Source: Mycobacterium numidiamassiliense (lineage in GTDB: Bacteria; Actinomycetota; Actinomycetes; Mycobacteriales; Mycobacteriaceae). Taken from it: 64,000 bases of DNA. The notes beneath the pieces are model-generated. The model searched no databases. It saw only the letters and a program-made list of their open reading frames with translations, and was not told the DNA's origin. The stretch is from positions 620,001-684,000 of the forward strand of contig NZ_FUEZ01000003.1 in assembly GCF_900157365.1 (NCBI RefSeq), read 5' to 3'. Position 1 is the stretch's first letter; every line of letters begins with the position of its first letter. Shown here piece after piece: positions 44,739 to 54,000 of this stretch. Both the position numbers and the translations under genes were made by a program.

Positions 44739-45050
44739 TTAACTTGCCGGCCGCTGCCTCGGTATTTCGGGATGCTCGGCGGACCATCGCTCGAAGATTG
44801 CGCGTATTCGCCGGTGCTCAACGGCCAGCCACACCAGGCCAGCCACCGTGACCACGACCGCCGTCACGCCCGCGGTCATGCCCTCGTGTTGATGTCCGCT
44901 GCCGAACGCCGCCAGGCTCGCGCAGACTCCGACCACGCCCGCCACCACCAAGAGGTAGCCGGGCCAGTGCAGGACGTCGATCAGCGATTCGCCGGCGAGT
45001 GGACGCGTGGTTCGCAGATGGTCGACGGGGTCGTGGTAGGTGTCTCCCAT
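44739..45050 (-). CDS. usfY: Small membrane protein UsfY
   Basis: A 103-residue protein encoded upstream of rsbW-sigF, equivalent to Rv3288c. The N-terminus MGDTYHDPVDHLRTTRPLAGESLIDV is strongly conserved; two hydrophobic segments follow (YLLVVAGVVGVCASLAAFG and AGVTAVVVTVAGLVWLAV), then a charged tail. It is known as a SigF-controlled protein of unknown function. AGGAGC lies upstream of the ATG. It is separated by 65 nt from the gene before it. Confidence 0.92.
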   Translation of the reverse strand: MGDTYHDPVDHLRTTRPLAGESLIDVLHWPGYLLVVAGVVGVCASLAAFGSGHQHEGMTAGVTAVVVTVAGLVWLAVEHRRIRAIFERWSAEHPEIPRQRPAS

Positions 45051-45115
45051 GGCTGCTCCTAACGGAGATCGTCACCATCCACGGTAGAACTGTCCGACCG
45101 CGTTAGCCAGACCCG

Positions 45116-45499
45116 TCACAGCCCAAGCGCCGGGCCGGCAATCGGCGCAACGCCCAGGGAGACGGTCATGATCATGAGCGTCAACAAAAACCAGCCCGCG
45201 CCATGCCATCCCCACCACGTGCCCTCGTCGCGCCAGACGCGGTAGGTGCGCACGAACGCCCAAAGCCCGGCCGCCAGCAGGATCAGTGGACCGCCGAACG
45301 CCAGCAATATCCGCTGCGGCGTGCCGCAGGCCGCCGTGTCGACGCCCGTGCCGGGACACGTGCTGACCCACAGCGCCGCCACGATGATGAATCCCACACC
45401 CGTGATCGCGGCGAGCATCGCAAAGCGGATGGCCGCGCGGACCTCACTGTCTTCCTGGCCCAGGTGGTCGCCACGCGACCGCTCATCTGCTTTCGGCAT
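45116..45499 (-). CDS. Transmembrane protein of the SigF locus
   Basis: A 127-residue membrane protein equivalent to Rv3289c. A charged N-terminus (MPKADERSRGDHLGQEDSEV) precedes three hydrophobic segments: AIRFAMLAAITGVGFIIVAALWV, RILLAFGGPLILLAAGLWAFV and GAGWFLLTLMIMTVSLGVAPIAGPALGL. Function is unknown. It lies downstream of a SigF-type promoter that overlaps the end of lat, and upstream of usfY, so it is likely part of the SigF regulon. Confidence 0.88.
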   Translation of the reverse strand: MPKADERSRGDHLGQEDSEVRAAIRFAMLAAITGVGFIIVAALWVSTCPGTGVDTAACGTPQRILLAFGGPLILLAAGLWAFVRTYRVWRDEGTWWGWHGAGWFLLTLMIMTVSLGVAPIAGPALGL

Positions 45500-45588
45500 C
45501 GGTGAACCTCATATTCCGGCTAATTGACCGCACTGAACATTTCGTTCGCTGCGTCGCATTAGTTACCGGTTATCGAATTTTCAATTGG

Positions 45589-45614
45589 ATACCCTAGGCC
45601 GCGGCCATCAAAGC
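45589..45614 (-). promoter_or_regulatory. SigF-type promoter at the end of lat
   Basis: On the minus strand, GCTTT (45614-45610), a 15-bp spacer and GGGTAT (45594-45589). It overlaps the lat stop codon and would transcribe the Rv3289c-like gene and usfY with an 80-nt leader. Confidence 0.65.
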
Positions 45615-46916
45615 GGAACGGACAGCAGAAATTGCGATGTCGATTTCGGCGCGGGAAACGGTCAGCGCGGGACGAAACCGAACGCCCTCGTTCCCGGCGG
45701 GCAGCACAATCACGCCGCTCTGCCACAGCCGGCCGATCAACTCGTCGCGCTCGGCGCTGGTGGGCAGGCTGAACGCACACATCAGCCCGCGCCCGCGCGG
45801 ATCGAGCACCCGCGCCGGGAAGTCCTGGGCCAGCTCGTCGAGCCGGGCGCGCAGGTGGTGTCCGTGTTCGGCGGCGCGGTCGAACAGTTCGTCGGCCTCG
45901 ATCACCTCGAGAATGCGGCGCGCACGCACCATGTCGGTCAGGTTGCCGCCCCACGTCGAGTTGATCCGCGACGAGACGGCGAAAACGTTGTCGTCGACCT
46001 CGTCGACCCGCCGGCCGGCCATCACGCCGCACACCTGTGTCTTCTTGCCGAACGCCACTACATCGGGTTGCACACCCAATTGCTGGTAGGCCCAAGCGGT
46101 TCCGGTCGATCCGCAGCCGGTCTGCACTTCGTCGAAGATCAGCAGGGCGTGGTATTCGTCGCACAGCTCGCGCATCGCCGCGAAGAATTGCGGCCGGAAG
46201 TGCCGGTCGCCACCCTCGCCCTGGATCGGCTCGGCGATGAAGCAGGCGATGTCGTTCGGATACGCCTCGAATGCCGCGCGGGCCTGGCGCAACGACTCGG
46301 CTTCCAGCGCCTGCATGGCCCGCTCGTCGGCGCCCGGCCGGACGAAGGGCGCGTCGATGCGCGGCCAGTCGAACTTCGGGAAGCGGGCCACGGTGACCGG
46401 CTTGGTGTTGGTCAGCGACAGCGTGTAGCCGCTACGTCCATGGAACGCGCCGCGCAGGTGCAGCACCCGGGTGCCGAGTTCGGGGTCGATGCCGCGCTTC
46501 TCGTTGTGCCGACTCTTCCAGTCGAAGGCGACCTTGAGCGCGTTCTCCACCCCCAGTGCGCCGCCGTCGACGAAAAACAGATGCGGCAGCTCGGGGTCGC
46601 CCAGCACGCGGGCGAACGTCTCGACGAAGCCGGCCATCGCCACGGTGTAGACGTCGGCGTTGCTCGGCTTGTTCAGCGCGGCGGCCACGAGCTCGGCGCG
46701 GAATTCGTCGTCGTCGGCGAGCGCCGGATGGTTCATCCCCAGCGCCGAGGAGGCGAAGAAGGTGAACATATCGAGGTAGCGCCGGCCGTCCCGGGCGTCG
46801 ACCAGATACGAACCGCTCGACCTGGGCAGGTCCAGCACCAGGTCGAAGCCGTCGACCAGCATGCTGCGGGACAGCACCTCACGGACCGCGTGGACTTCCG
46901 ACAGAACAGCAGTCAT
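45594..46916 (-). CDS. lat: L-lysine 6-aminotransferase
   Basis: Lat removes the epsilon amino group of lysine, giving alpha-aminoadipate semialdehyde (which cyclises to piperideine-6-carboxylate). The 440-residue class III PLP enzyme has FFVDGGALGVENALKVAF near the phosphate-binding site, HLRGAFHGRSGYTLSLTNTKP, LLIFDEVQTGCGSTGTAWAYQQLG with the cofactor Asp, and VVAFGKKTQVCGVMAGRR with the Schiff-base lysine. ATG at 46916 was used; a GTG nine bases upstream is possible. It lies downstream of lrpA in the same direction, and the Lrp-type protein is known to regulate it in M. tuberculosis. Confidence 0.94.
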   Translation of the reverse strand: MTAVLSEVHAVREVLSRSMLVDGFDLVLDLPRSSGSYLVDARDGRRYLDMFTFFASSALGMNHPALADDDEFRAELVAAALNKPSNADVYTVAMAGFVETFARVLGDPELPHLFFVDGGALGVENALKVAFDWKSRHNEKRGIDPELGTRVLHLRGAFHGRSGYTLSLTNTKPVTVARFPKFDWPRIDAPFVRPGADERAMQALEAESLRQARAAFEAYPNDIACFIAEPIQGEGGDRHFRPQFFAAMRELCDEYHALLIFDEVQTGCGSTGTAWAYQQLGVQPDVVAFGKKTQVCGVMAGRRVDEVDDNVFAVSSRINSTWGGNLTDMVRARRILEVIEADELFDRAAEHGHHLRARLDELAQDFPARVLDPRGRGLMCAFSLPTSAERDELIGRLWQSGVIVLPAGNEGVRFRPALTVSRAEIDIAISAVRSALMAAA

Positions 46917-46929
46917 GCCGTCCACGATA

Positions 46930-46944
46930 CCGTAGTTTTTACGG
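46930..46944. promoter_or_regulatory. Palindrome before lat, candidate Lrp site
   Basis: CCGTA-GTTTT-TACGG is a perfect palindrome with a five-base centre, 14 bp before the lat start and within the gap after lrpA. AT-rich DNA around it fits Lrp binding. It could equally be a small terminator. Confidence 0.35.
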
Positions 46945-46969
46945 AATCATGACGTTAACACAGGAAACA

Positions 46970-47422
46970 TTATGGTATGTATTGCCTGTCACTGTAAAAA
47001 GTGTTGAGGATGATGGTACTGCGGGTCTGGACGTTGGCCGCTGTCCGGATCCGTTGCAGCAAGTCTTCGAGCGCCCGGGCCGACTCCACACGCACCAGCA
47101 GGACGTAGCTTTCCTCGCCGGCCACCGAGTGGCACGCCTCGATCTCCTCGATGTGTTCCAGACGGGTGGGCGCATCATCGGGCTGAGAGGGATCAAGAGG
47201 AGTGATGGCCACGAACGCCGACAACAGGTGCCCGACCGCCTCGGGCTTGACCCGCGCGGAATATCCCGACACCACGCCGCGCGCCTCCAGCCGGCGCACT
47301 CTTGACTGGACCGCCGAGACCGACAGCCCGGCGCTCGCCGCAAGTTCGGCCAGCGTCGCGCGCCCGTCGGCGACCAGCTGGCGCACCAGGATCCGGTCGA
47401 TGTCGTCGAGCGCGTCACTCAT
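46970..47422 (-). CDS. lrpA: Lrp/AsnC-family regulator LrpA
   Basis: A 150-residue feast/famine regulator, equivalent to Rv3291c. The N-terminal helix-turn-helix is DIDRILVRQLVADGRATLAELAASAGLSVSAVQSRVRRLEARGVVSGYSA, and the C-terminal RAM ligand domain (EEIEACHSVAGEESYVLLVRVES) binds an amino acid. In M. tuberculosis it controls lat and starvation genes. Here it sits between lat and the divergent DUF1338-pcd pair, so it can reach both halves of the lysine pathway. A -10 box lies six bases before the ATG. Confidence 0.93.
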   Translation of the reverse strand: MSDALDDIDRILVRQLVADGRATLAELAASAGLSVSAVQSRVRRLEARGVVSGYSARVKPEAVGHLLSAFVAITPLDPSQPDDAPTRLEHIEEIEACHSVAGEESYVLLVRVESARALEDLLQRIRTAANVQTRSTIILNTFYSDRQYIP

Positions 47423-47428
47423 GGGCGG

Positions 47429-47434
47429 AGACTA
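47429..47434 (-). promoter_or_regulatory. -10 box for leaderless lrpA
   Basis: TAGTCT on the minus strand, six bases, then the ATG at 47422. The RNA would begin on the start codon. Confidence 0.55.
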
Positions 47435-47452
47435 TCTCAGGCAGGCCGCACC

Positions 47453-48700
47453 GTGAGCCGGACCAAGCGGCTGGTCACCTGGCAGCTGCGTGCCCAATTC
47501 GCCGCCGGGCTGTCGGCCATGTATGCCGGCGAGGTGCCCGCCTACGGCACGCTGGTCGAGGTAACCCAGCAGGTCAATTCCGACTACGTGGCCGCCAATC
47601 CGGGTGCCGAGCGCCTCGGCTCGGTGGCGCGGGTCACCGCGGAACGACACGGCGCCATCCGGGTGGGCAGCCCGGCCGAGTTGGCCGCCGTCGCCGACCT
47701 GTTCGCCGCGTTCGGCATGCTGCCGGTCGGCTTCTACGACCTGCGAACGGCGCGCTCCCCCATTCCCGTGGTGTCGACCGCCTTTCGCCCGGTCGACGCA
47801 ACCGAGTTGGCGCGCAACCCTTTTCGGGTGTTCACCTCGATGCTGGCCACCCGCGATCCGCGCTACTTCAATCCCGATCTGAGTAGCCGGGTACAGACCT
47901 TCCTGGCGCGCCGCCAGCTGTTCGACCCCGCGCTGCTCGCCCGGGCCCGGATCATCGCCGCCGAAGGCGCCTGCGATGCCGAGGAGGCGCATGCTTTCGT
48001 CGCGGCCGCTGTGACCGCCTTCGCGCTGTCGCGCGAGCCGATCAACAAATCCTGGTACGACGAGTTGTCCCGCGTGTCGGCGGTGGCCGCCGACATCGCC
48101 GGGGTCGGCTCCACCCACATCAACCACCTGACGCCGCGCGTCCTGGACATCGACGAGCTGTACCGGCGGATGGCCGAGCGCGGCATCACCATGATCGACG
48201 CCATCCAGGGCCCGCCCCGCACCGATGGGCCCGCAGTCCTGTTGCGCCAGACATCATTTCGCGCCCTCGACGAGGCCTGCCTGTTCCGCGGCAGGGACGG
48301 CGGCCTGAGCTCGGGAACCCTGCGGGTGCGCTTCGGTGAGGTCGAGGCGCGCGGCGTCGCGCTGACCCCGCGCGGCCGCCAGTGCTACGACGCCGCGATG
48401 GCATCCGATGACCCGGCCCGCGATTGGGGCGACTACTTCCCGTCGACCGACCAGGAGATGGCGGCCCAAGGGCTGGCCTACTACCGCGGCGGAGATCCCA
48501 CGGCGCCCATCGTCTACGAAGACTTCCTGCCGGCGTCGGCGGCGGGTATTTTCCGGTCCAACCTGGATCGTGATACCCGAGCTTCGGATGGAGCCGACGA
48601 TTCCGGTTACGACGCGCAATGGCTGGCCGGCGCGATCGGGCACGATATTCACGACCCCTACGCGCTCTACGCAGCGCTCGCCGAGGAGGCATCGCGGTGA
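47453..48700 (+). CDS. DUF1338 2-oxoadipate dioxygenase/decarboxylase-like (HglS/YdcJ type)
   Basis: A 415-residue protein equivalent to Rv3292. DUF1338/YdcJ proteins include HglS, an Fe(II) enzyme that converts 2-oxoadipate to 2-hydroxyglutarate in bacterial lysine breakdown. VTAERHGAIRVG and GVGSTHINHLTPRVLDID supply conserved His residues expected to bind iron and substrate. The assignment to 2-oxoadipate rests on family knowledge and on its place between lrpA-lat and pcd. It starts at GTG 47453, 30 bp from divergent lrpA, and its stop overlaps the pcd start. Confidence 0.82.
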   Translation: MSRTKRLVTWQLRAQFAAGLSAMYAGEVPAYGTLVEVTQQVNSDYVAANPGAERLGSVARVTAERHGAIRVGSPAELAAVADLFAAFGMLPVGFYDLRTARSPIPVVSTAFRPVDATELARNPFRVFTSMLATRDPRYFNPDLSSRVQTFLARRQLFDPALLARARIIAAEGACDAEEAHAFVAAAVTAFALSREPINKSWYDELSRVSAVAADIAGVGSTHINHLTPRVLDIDELYRRMAERGITMIDAIQGPPRTDGPAVLLRQTSFRALDEACLFRGRDGGLSSGTLRVRFGEVEARGVALTPRGRQCYDAAMASDDPARDWGDYFPSTDQEMAAQGLAYYRGGDPTAPIVYEDFLPASAAGIFRSNLDRDTRASDGADDSGYDAQWLAGAIGHDIHDPYALYAALAEEASR

Positions 48701-50229
48701 ACACCGACGACTTGCGCGCCCGGGTACGTCACGCGCTGAAGGCCATCCACCCAAACGACACGGCCGGCGCCGCCCTCGGCGAGCCGGGCGGGCACGGACT
48801 GCCCGCCAGCACACCGATCACCGGCGAGGTCCTGTTCACCGTCGAGCAGGCCACGCCCGAGCAAGCCGATCACACGATCGCCCTTGCCGCCCAGGCGTTT
48901 TCGGTGTGGCGTAAAACTCCGGCCCCGGTGCGCGGCGCGCTGGTGGCGCGCCTCGGCGAGCTGCTCACCGCGCACAAGGCCGACCTCGCGACGCTGGTCA
49001 CCGTGGAGGTCGGCAAGATCACCTCCGAAGCGCTGGGCGAAGTGCAGGAGATGATCGACATCTGCCAGTTCGCCGTCGGTCTGTCCCGCCAGCTCTACGG
49101 GCGGACCATCGCGTCGGAGCGCCCGGCGCATCGGCTCCTCGAGACCTGGCACCCGCTCGGTGTCGTCGGAGTGATCACCGCGTTCAACTTCCCGGTGGCG
49201 GTCTGGGCGTGGAACACCGCGATCGCACTGGTGTGCGGCGACACCGTGGTGTGGAAGCCCTCGGAGCTGACGCCGTTGACGGCGCTGGCCTGCCAGGCGC
49301 TGATCGAGCGGGCCGCCGCCGACGTCGGCGCACCGCCCGGGGTGAGCGGCCTGGTGCTGGGCGACCGCGACCTGGGCGAGCGTCTGGTCGACGACGCCCG
49401 GATCGAGCTGTTGTCCGCGACCGGCTCGGTGCGGATGGGCCGCCAGGTCGGTCCCCGCGTCGCCGCGCGCTTCGGGCGGGTGCTGCTGGAGCTGGGCGGC
49501 AACAACGCGGCGATCGTGACGCCGTCGGCCGACCTGGACCTCGCGGTGCGGGCCATCGTGTTCGCCGCGGCGGGCACGGCGGGTCAGCGCTGCACCAGCC
49601 TGCGCCGGCTGATCGTGCATCGCTCGGTGGCCGACGAGGTCGCGCAGCGCGTGGCCGCCGCGTGCCGGCAACTGCCGGTTGGCGACCCCTCGACGCCGGG
49701 AACGCTGATCGGGCCGCTCATTCACGAGACCGCTTACCGGGACATGGTGGGCGCGTTGGAGCAGGCGCGCGCCGAGGGCGGCGAGGTGGCTGGCGGCGAC
49801 CGCCAACACCCCGGAGCCGCAGACCATCCCGGCGCCTACTATGTGGCGCCCGCCGTGGTCCGGATGCCCACACAGACCGACATCGTCGCGGCCGAAACAT
49901 TCGCGCCGATCCTGTATGTGCTGACCTACGACGACCTGGACGAGGCGATCGCGCTCAACAATGATGTGCCACAAGGACTTTCGTCGGCGATCTTCACCAA
50001 CGACCTGCGGGAGGCCGAGCGCTTCCTCGCCGAATCAGATTGCGGCATCGCCAATGTGAACATCGGCACGTCGGGCGCGGAGATCGGTGGCGCGTTCGGC
50101 GGCGAGAAGGAAACCGGCGGCGGACGGGAATCCGGTTCGGACGCATGGAAGGCCTACATGCGCCGAAGTACCAACACCGTCAATTATTCCAACGAATTAC
50201 CACTGGCCCAAGGCGTGGAGTTCGGATGA
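48697..50229 (+). CDS. pcd: Piperideine-6-carboxylate / aminoadipate-semialdehyde dehydrogenase
   Basis: A 510-residue aldehyde dehydrogenase, equivalent to Rv3293, that oxidises the Lat product to alpha-aminoadipate with NAD(P)+. Motifs: FNFPVAVWAWNTAIALVCGDTVVWKPSE for the cofactor, the general base Glu in LLELGGNNAAI, and the nucleophilic Cys in GTAGQRCTSLRRLI. The C-terminus contains FGGEKETGGGRESGSDAWKAYMRRST, a typical ALDH7 ending. The start is GTG at 48697, preceded by GAGGAGG and overlapping the DUF1338 stop. It completes the two-step conversion with Lat. Confidence 0.93.
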   Translation: MNTDDLRARVRHALKAIHPNDTAGAALGEPGGHGLPASTPITGEVLFTVEQATPEQADHTIALAAQAFSVWRKTPAPVRGALVARLGELLTAHKADLATLVTVEVGKITSEALGEVQEMIDICQFAVGLSRQLYGRTIASERPAHRLLETWHPLGVVGVITAFNFPVAVWAWNTAIALVCGDTVVWKPSELTPLTALACQALIERAAADVGAPPGVSGLVLGDRDLGERLVDDARIELLSATGSVRMGRQVGPRVAARFGRVLLELGGNNAAIVTPSADLDLAVRAIVFAAAGTAGQRCTSLRRLIVHRSVADEVAQRVAAACRQLPVGDPSTPGTLIGPLIHETAYRDMVGALEQARAEGGEVAGGDRQHPGAADHPGAYYVAPAVVRMPTQTDIVAAETFAPILYVLTYDDLDEAIALNNDVPQGLSSAIFTNDLREAERFLAESDCGIANVNIGTSGAEIGGAFGGEKETGGGRESGSDAWKAYMRRSTNTVNYSNELPLAQGVEFG

Positions 50230-50262
50230 ACGCGGGCTGGCGTTCGTCTTAATCGACGTGAG

Positions 50263-50268
50263 TAATAT
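50263..50268 (+). promoter_or_regulatory. -10 box for leaderless TetR gene
   Basis: TAATAT, a good SigA -10 box, is followed seven bases later by the ATG at 50276. Confidence 0.5.
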
Positions 50269-50275
50269 CTGTCAC

Positions 50276-50950
50276 ATGCCGACAGCCAGAAGGCGTCTGT
50301 CTCCCGAGGACCGACGCGCCGAGCTGCTCGCTTTGGGGGCAGAGGTCTTTGGGAAACGACCCTACGACGAGGTCCGCATCGACGAGATAGCCGAGCGGGC
50401 CGGGGTCTCCCGCGCCCTGATGTATCACTACTTCCCGGACAAGCGCGCGTTCTTCGCCGCGGTGGTCAAGGACGAGGCCGACCGCCTCTACGAGGCCACC
50501 AACAAGGAGCCCGTCACCGGCCTGACCATGTTCGAAGAGGCGCGGATGGGCGTGCTGGCCTACATGGCCTACCACGAGCAGAACCCGGAGGCCGCCTGGG
50601 CGGCCTACGTCGGCCTGGGCCGATCCGACCCGGTTCTGCTGGGGGTCGAGGACGACGCCAAGAACCGCCAGCTCGAGCTCATCATGACGCGGATCAACGA
50701 GGTGGTAGCCAAGGTTCCCGGGCAGAAGGCGCTGGAAGCCGATGTCGAGCGGGACCTGCGGGTCATCATCAACGGCTGGATCGCGTTCACCTTCGAGCTG
50801 TGCCGCCAGCGCATCATCGACCCGACCACCAACGCCGAGCGGATGGCCGACGCGTGCGCGCACACGCTGCTGGACGCGATCACCCGGATGCCCGAGATCC
50901 CGGCCGAACTGTCCCACGCGATGGCGACCGCAAGGCACCAACCGCAGTAG
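50276..50950 (+). CDS. TetR-family transcriptional regulator
   Basis: A 224-residue repressor equivalent to Rv3295. The N-terminal DNA-binding domain is LLALGAEVFGKRPYDEVRIDEIAERAGVSRALMYHYFPDKRAFFAAVVKDEAD, a standard TetR helix-turn-helix. The C-terminal ligand domain is conserved among mycobacteria, but the ligand and targets are unknown. ATG at 50276 matches the homologue (MPTARRRLSPEDRRAELL). The frame is open further upstream but overlaps pcd. lhr begins 61 bp downstream in the same direction. Confidence 0.9.
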   Translation: MPTARRRLSPEDRRAELLALGAEVFGKRPYDEVRIDEIAERAGVSRALMYHYFPDKRAFFAAVVKDEADRLYEATNKEPVTGLTMFEEARMGVLAYMAYHEQNPEAAWAAYVGLGRSDPVLLGVEDDAKNRQLELIMTRINEVVAKVPGQKALEADVERDLRVIINGWIAFTFELCRQRIIDPTTNAERMADACAHTLLDAITRMPEIPAELSHAMATARHQPQ

Positions 50951-51011
50951 CCGGCGGCCGTCGCTCGACGCTGCTCGACATTGTGTCGGTGGCTATTGGC
51001 ACCATGGCTAG

Positions 51012-54000
51012 GTGAGCCGCAAACCTGCCGAGTCCCCCGCTGGGTCCGGCGACGCGCTGGGCCGGTTCAGCGCGGTCACCCGTGAGTGGTTCACCAGCAC
51101 CTTCCCCGCGCCGACCGCCGCGCAGGGCGCGGCCTGGGATGCGATCGCCGACGGCAACAACACGCTGGTCATCGCGCCGACCGGTTCGGGCAAGACGCTG
51201 GCCGCCTTCTTGTGGGCGCTGGACAGCCTGGCCCGTACCGCCGACCGTCCCGCCGGCACCCGCGTGCTCTACGTGTCGCCGCTCAAGGCGCTGGCCGTCG
51301 ACGTCGAGCGCAACCTGCGCACCCCGCTGGCCGGGCTCACCCGCATCGCCGAGCGCCGCGGCCTGCCGCCGCCCGAGATCAGCGTCGGGGTGCGTTCCGG
51401 GGACACCCCGCCCGCGCAGCGCCGCCAGCTCATCGCCCATCCACCCGACGTGCTGATCACCACCCCGGAATCGCTGTTCCTGATGCTGACCTCGGCCGCG
51501 CGCGAGACCCTGACCGGCGTGCAGACGGTGATCGTCGACGAGATCCACGCCATCGCCGGCGGCAAGCGCGGCGCGCACCTGGCCCTGTCGCTCGAGCGCC
51601 TCCAGGATCTGTCACAAGAGCTCCGCGGGGACCGGCCCGCACAGCGCATCGGGCTGTCGGCGACGGTTCGTCCGCCCGAGGAGCTGGCGCGCTTCCTGTC
51701 CGGCCAGGCCCCGACCACCATCGTGGCCCCGCAGTCGGCCAAGTCCTTTGAGCTCAGCGTGCAAGTGCCGGTTCCCGATATGGCCAACCTGGCGAACAAC
51801 AGCATCTGGCCCGACGTCGAGGCGCGGCTGGTCGACCTGATCGAAGCGCACGGCTCGACAATCGTTTTCGCCAATTCGCGACGACTGGCAGAGCGACTGA
51901 CCGCACGGCTCAACGAGATTCACGCCGAGCGTTGCGGCACCGCGACGTCGCTGGACGCCAACCCGCAGGTGCCGGGTGGGGCGCCGGCACACATCATGGG
52001 CAGCGGCCAGACGCTGGGCGCCGATCCGGTATTGGCGCGCGCCCACCACGGTTCGGTCAGCAAGGAGCAGCGCGCCCTGGTCGAAGAGGACCTCAAGCGC
52101 GGCCTGCTCAAGGCGGTGGTGGCGACGTCGAGCCTGGAACTGGGTATCGACATGGGCGCCGTCGATCTGGTGATCCAGGTCGAGGCGCCGCCGTCGGTGG
52201 CCAGCGGCCTGCAGCGCATCGGCCGGGCCGGCCACCAGGTCGGCGAGGTCTCGCGTGGCGTGCTGTTCCCCAAGCACCGCACCGACCTGATCGGCTGCGC
52301 GGTGACGGTGCAACGCATGCTGGCCGGCCAGATCGAGACGATGCGGGTGCCGGCCAACCCGCTCGACATCCTGGCCCAGCAGACCGTGGCGGCGGCCGCG
52401 CTGGGGCCACTCGACGCCGACCGATGGTTCGACACCGTGCGGCGAGCCGCCCCGTTCGCGACGCTGCCCCGCAGCGTCTACGAGGCCACCCTGGATCTGC
52501 TGAGCGGCAAGTACCCGTCCACCGAATTCGCCGAGTTGCGACCACGTTTGGTGTACGACCGTGACGCAGGCACGCTGACCGCGCGGCCCGGCGCGCAACG
52601 GCTGGCGGTGACCTCCGGCGGCGCCATCCCCGACCGCGGGCAGTTCACCGTGTACCTGGCCACCGAGGCCGAAAAGCCCTCGCGGGTAGGCGAACTGGAC
52701 GAAGAGATGGTCTACGAATCGCGCCCCGGCGACGTGATCTCGCTGGGTGCCACCAGTTGGCGAATCACCGAGATCACCCACGACCGGGTGCTGGTGATCC
52801 CCGCGCCCGGCCAGCCGGCCCGGCTGCCGTTTTGGCGCGGCGACGACGCAGGCCGTCCCGCCGAGCTGGGCGCCGCACTGGGCGCGTTCACCGGGGAGCT
52901 GTCCAGCCTTGACCGTGACGCATTCGACAAGCGTTGTGCGGCTTTGGGTTTCGACGCATATGCGGTTGACAACCTGTGGGGGTTGCTCGAAGAGCAGCGA
53001 ACCACGGCCGGGGTGGTACCCACCGACAGCACGCTGTTGGTGGAGCGGTTCCGCGACGAACTCGGCGATTGGCGGGTGATTCTGCACTCGCCGTATGGGC
53101 TGCGGGTGCACGGACCGCTCGCGCTGGCGGTGGGTCGCCGACTGCTCGAACGCTACGGAATCGACGAGAAGCCGACCGCCTCCGACGACGGCATCGTGGT
53201 GCGGCTGCCCGACACCCTGGAAGACGCTCCGCCGGGCGCCGAGTTGTTCGTCTTCGAGGCCGACGAGATCGACCCCATCGTCACCGCCGAAGTGGGCGGT
53301 TCGGCGCTGTTCGCGTCGCGATTCCGGGAGTGCGCGGCCCGCGCGCTGCTGCTGCCCCGCCGTCAGCCCGGCCGTCGCTCGCCGCTGTGGCAGCAGCGCC
53401 AGCGCGCCGCGCAGCTGCTGGAGGTGGCCCGCAGGTATCCCGATTTCCCTGTGGTGCTGGAGACCATCCGCGAATGCCTGCAGGACGTCTACGACGTCCC
53501 CGCCCTGGCCGAGCTGATGTCCGGCATCGCCACGCGCCGGATTCGGGTGCTCGAGACCGAGACAACCCGGCCGTCCCCCTTCGCGGCCTCGCTGCTGTTC
53601 GGCTATGTCGGCGCGTTCATGTACGAGGGCGACACACCGCTGGCCGAACGCCGCGCCGCCGCGCTGTCGCTGGACAGCACGCTGCTGGCCGAACTGCTCG
53701 GCCGGGTCGAGCTGCGCGAGCTGCTCGACCCGGACGTCATCGCCGCCACCGGCCGCCAGCTGCAGCACCTGTCGGCCGACCGGGCCGCGCGCGACGCCGA
53801 GGCGGTCGCCGACCTGCTGCGGCTGCTGGGCCCGCTGACCGAAGAGGAAGTGGCGGCCCGGGCCGCTGTCGCCGATGTCGGCGGCTGGCTGGAAGGGCTG
53901 CGCGCCGCCAGGCGCGCGCTGACCGTGTCGTTCGCCGGGCGCAGCTGGTGGGTGGCCATCGAGGACATCGGCCGGCTGCGTGACGGGGTCGGGGTAGCGG

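Noticed and set aside
51612-53768. A 718-codon minus-strand frame inside lhr
   Set aside because: It lies wholly opposite a conserved helicase and has no recognisable motif or start signal.
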